20,641 nt of DNA from the NCBI GenBank assembly GCA_001598975.1, contig BBXU01001939.1, positions 1-20,641 of the forward strand, in the 5' to 3' direction. This document shows, piece after piece, positions 19,442 through 20,641 of this stretch. A model generated the notes under the pieces. It was not told the origin of the DNA and did not search any database. It saw nothing but the letters and a program-made list of their open reading frames with translations. The translations under genes and the position numbers were made by a program. Source of the stretch: Parachlorella kessleri. Its lineage: Eukaryota > Chlorophyta > Trebouxiophyceae > Chlorellales > Chlorellaceae. Within the stretch, counting starts at the first letter, position 1. Every line of letters begins with the position of its first letter.

Positions 19442-20641
19442 ATGTCCAAGAGTGTCTTCCAACCCATAGGTGCGCTTCCACCATGTGCCCACCCCCACAC
19501 CCACCATCCCAACCAGCCCGGCAGCTGCCGACAACAATTACTTTCCTGCCTGCAGGCCAGAAGCGGCTGACCAACATAGCTGTGGTGCGCTATAAGAGCC
19601 ACGGCAAGCGCTTTGAGATAGCCTGCTACAAGAACAAAGTGCTCAACTGGCGGAACGGGATGTGAGTCGTGCCACACACAGGGCGGGCGAGGAGGGGGGC
19701 GCCTGGCTGGCCCCCTGCACAGCTTTTACAATAGCGCAAGCCAGAAAGAGTCAGTTCATTGATACCTGCAAAGGTTGCTAGGCCAACAGGGTGCCCAGGG
19801 CCAGGTCTAGGCTACGGGTAAGACGCTCCCTTGAAAGTCTCACGTCACAGAGTCTCTTATGAGTTGTTTGAACGTGTTGTTTGAAGCGCGTTTGAATTGT
19901 GTCGCAGCGAGAGGGACTTGGACGAGGTGCTTCAGTCCACCACCATCTTCAGCAACGTGTCCAAGGGGGTGCTGGCCAAGCGGGAGGACCTGCTCCAAGT
20001 GTTTGGCACGGACGACGAGGAGAAGATATGCCTGAAGATCCTGTCAGAAGGGGAGCTGCAGGTCGGTCTGTGTTCTGGGGCCTACTAAGCGGAGAAGGCC
20101 GCCCGCGTTGGATAAGTGGACGCAGGCATGGCTGGGTGGCACGGGGGTGGCACCGTGGTCGGGGTCATCTTGTAGCCAGCCTCAGGCGGGGTGGGGGTGG
20201 GGGGCGGCCCCAGGAGCAACCAGCAATGCTTGGCCGTGCGAAGGCTGCACCACCGCACCCGCTCCCTGGCGCCTCTTAAACAGGGCATCCCTAACCCCTA
20301 GACTCCTCAGCCGTGCCATAGTGCCACCCACACCACCCACCCTCTACCCCCGGCCCAAGTCAGTCACACGTCTGGGGTGAACAACTGCCGCGTGCCAGGT
20401 GAGCCACGGCCGCATGCCTGTGCAGGTGTCTGACAAGGAGCGCAAGGTGGAGCTGGACACGCTGTTCCGGGACGTGGCCAGCATCGTGAGCGAGAAGTGC
20501 ATCAACCCCGAGACGCGGCGGCCCTACACCATCACTATGATAGAGCGCGCTCTGCGCGACGCGCACTTCAATGTGGACCCCAAGCGGCCGGCCAAGGCGC
20601 AGGCGCTGGAGGTGGGTGGCGATGTGTGTGTTGGTGTGTGT
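19442..20641 (+). CDS. SBDS: SBDS ribosome maturation protein, C-terminal part beyond window
   Basis: SBDS (yeast Sdo1) works with the GTPase EFL1 to release eIF6/Tif6 from pre-60S ribosomal subunits in the cytoplasm. Four exons fit: 19442-19469, 19556-19661, 19908-20061 and 20426-20611. Together they give the first 158 residues of a protein usually about 250 long; a donor (GTGGGT) at 20612 starts an intron that leaves the window. The start is fixed by an in-frame TGA two codons upstream (19436-19438) and by the family-typical opening [20 protein letters not shown]. The FYSH domain shows [29 protein letters not shown] and [27 protein letters not shown] split over exons 2-4. [10 protein letters not shown] and [10 protein letters not shown] then begin the second domain. 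All junctions restore conserved codons. Codon choice becomes more GC-biased from exon 3. Confidence 0.95.

Noticed and set aside
1..20641. CRISPR arrays, insertion sequences, phage or defence genes
   Set aside because: No spaced direct repeats, transposase or integrase motifs or terminal inverted repeats were seen. The window is ordinary intron-rich nuclear DNA.

Overview
This is nuclear DNA from a eukaryote, almost certainly a chlorophyte green alga. The genes are split by many short GT-AG introns (about 80-510 bp), GC content is high, and codon third positions favour G/C. There are CAG/poly-Q and other low-complexity tracts, and one gene is a chloroplast-type SRP receptor with a transit-peptide-like N-terminus. 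The exact lineage cannot be read from the window. I see no bacterial operon, phage, transposon, CRISPR array, rRNA or tRNA. All exon models are hand-made: splice sites were chosen so that reading phase and family alignment both hold.

Layout. (1) 1-1584, minus: RNA-binding protein with RRM domains, cut by the left edge. (2) 2484-3701, minus: unrecognised coiled-coil protein. (3) 3910-6958, plus: chloroplast FtsY, eight exons. (4) 8005-11321, minus: thioredoxin-TPR protein of the YbbN/CnoX type, seven exons, with a WCGPC site and a probable organelle presequence. (5) 11538-13156, plus: unrecognised Ala/Ser-rich protein. (6) 13607-15984, plus: Iwr1/RDM4-type RNA polymerase II nuclear import factor with Gln-rich expansions. 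(7) 16344-18625, minus: pyrroline-5-carboxylate reductase, five exons. (8) 19442-20641, plus: SBDS ribosome maturation factor, cut by the right edge.

The genes are unrelated housekeeping genes in mixed orientation, not a pathway cluster. Two head-to-head pairs (2/3 and 4/5) have starts only about 210 bp apart and may share bidirectional promoters; 7/8 diverge across about 0.8 kb. Pairs 3/4 and 6/7 converge.

Nothing here looks like an undescribed multi-gene system. The points most worth following up are the two proteins without a recognisable family (genes 2 and 5), the eukaryotic CnoX-like protein with an intact CGPC site and a GC-AG intron, and a perfect (GGGT)-type G-quadruplex motif beside a splice donor in that same gene.
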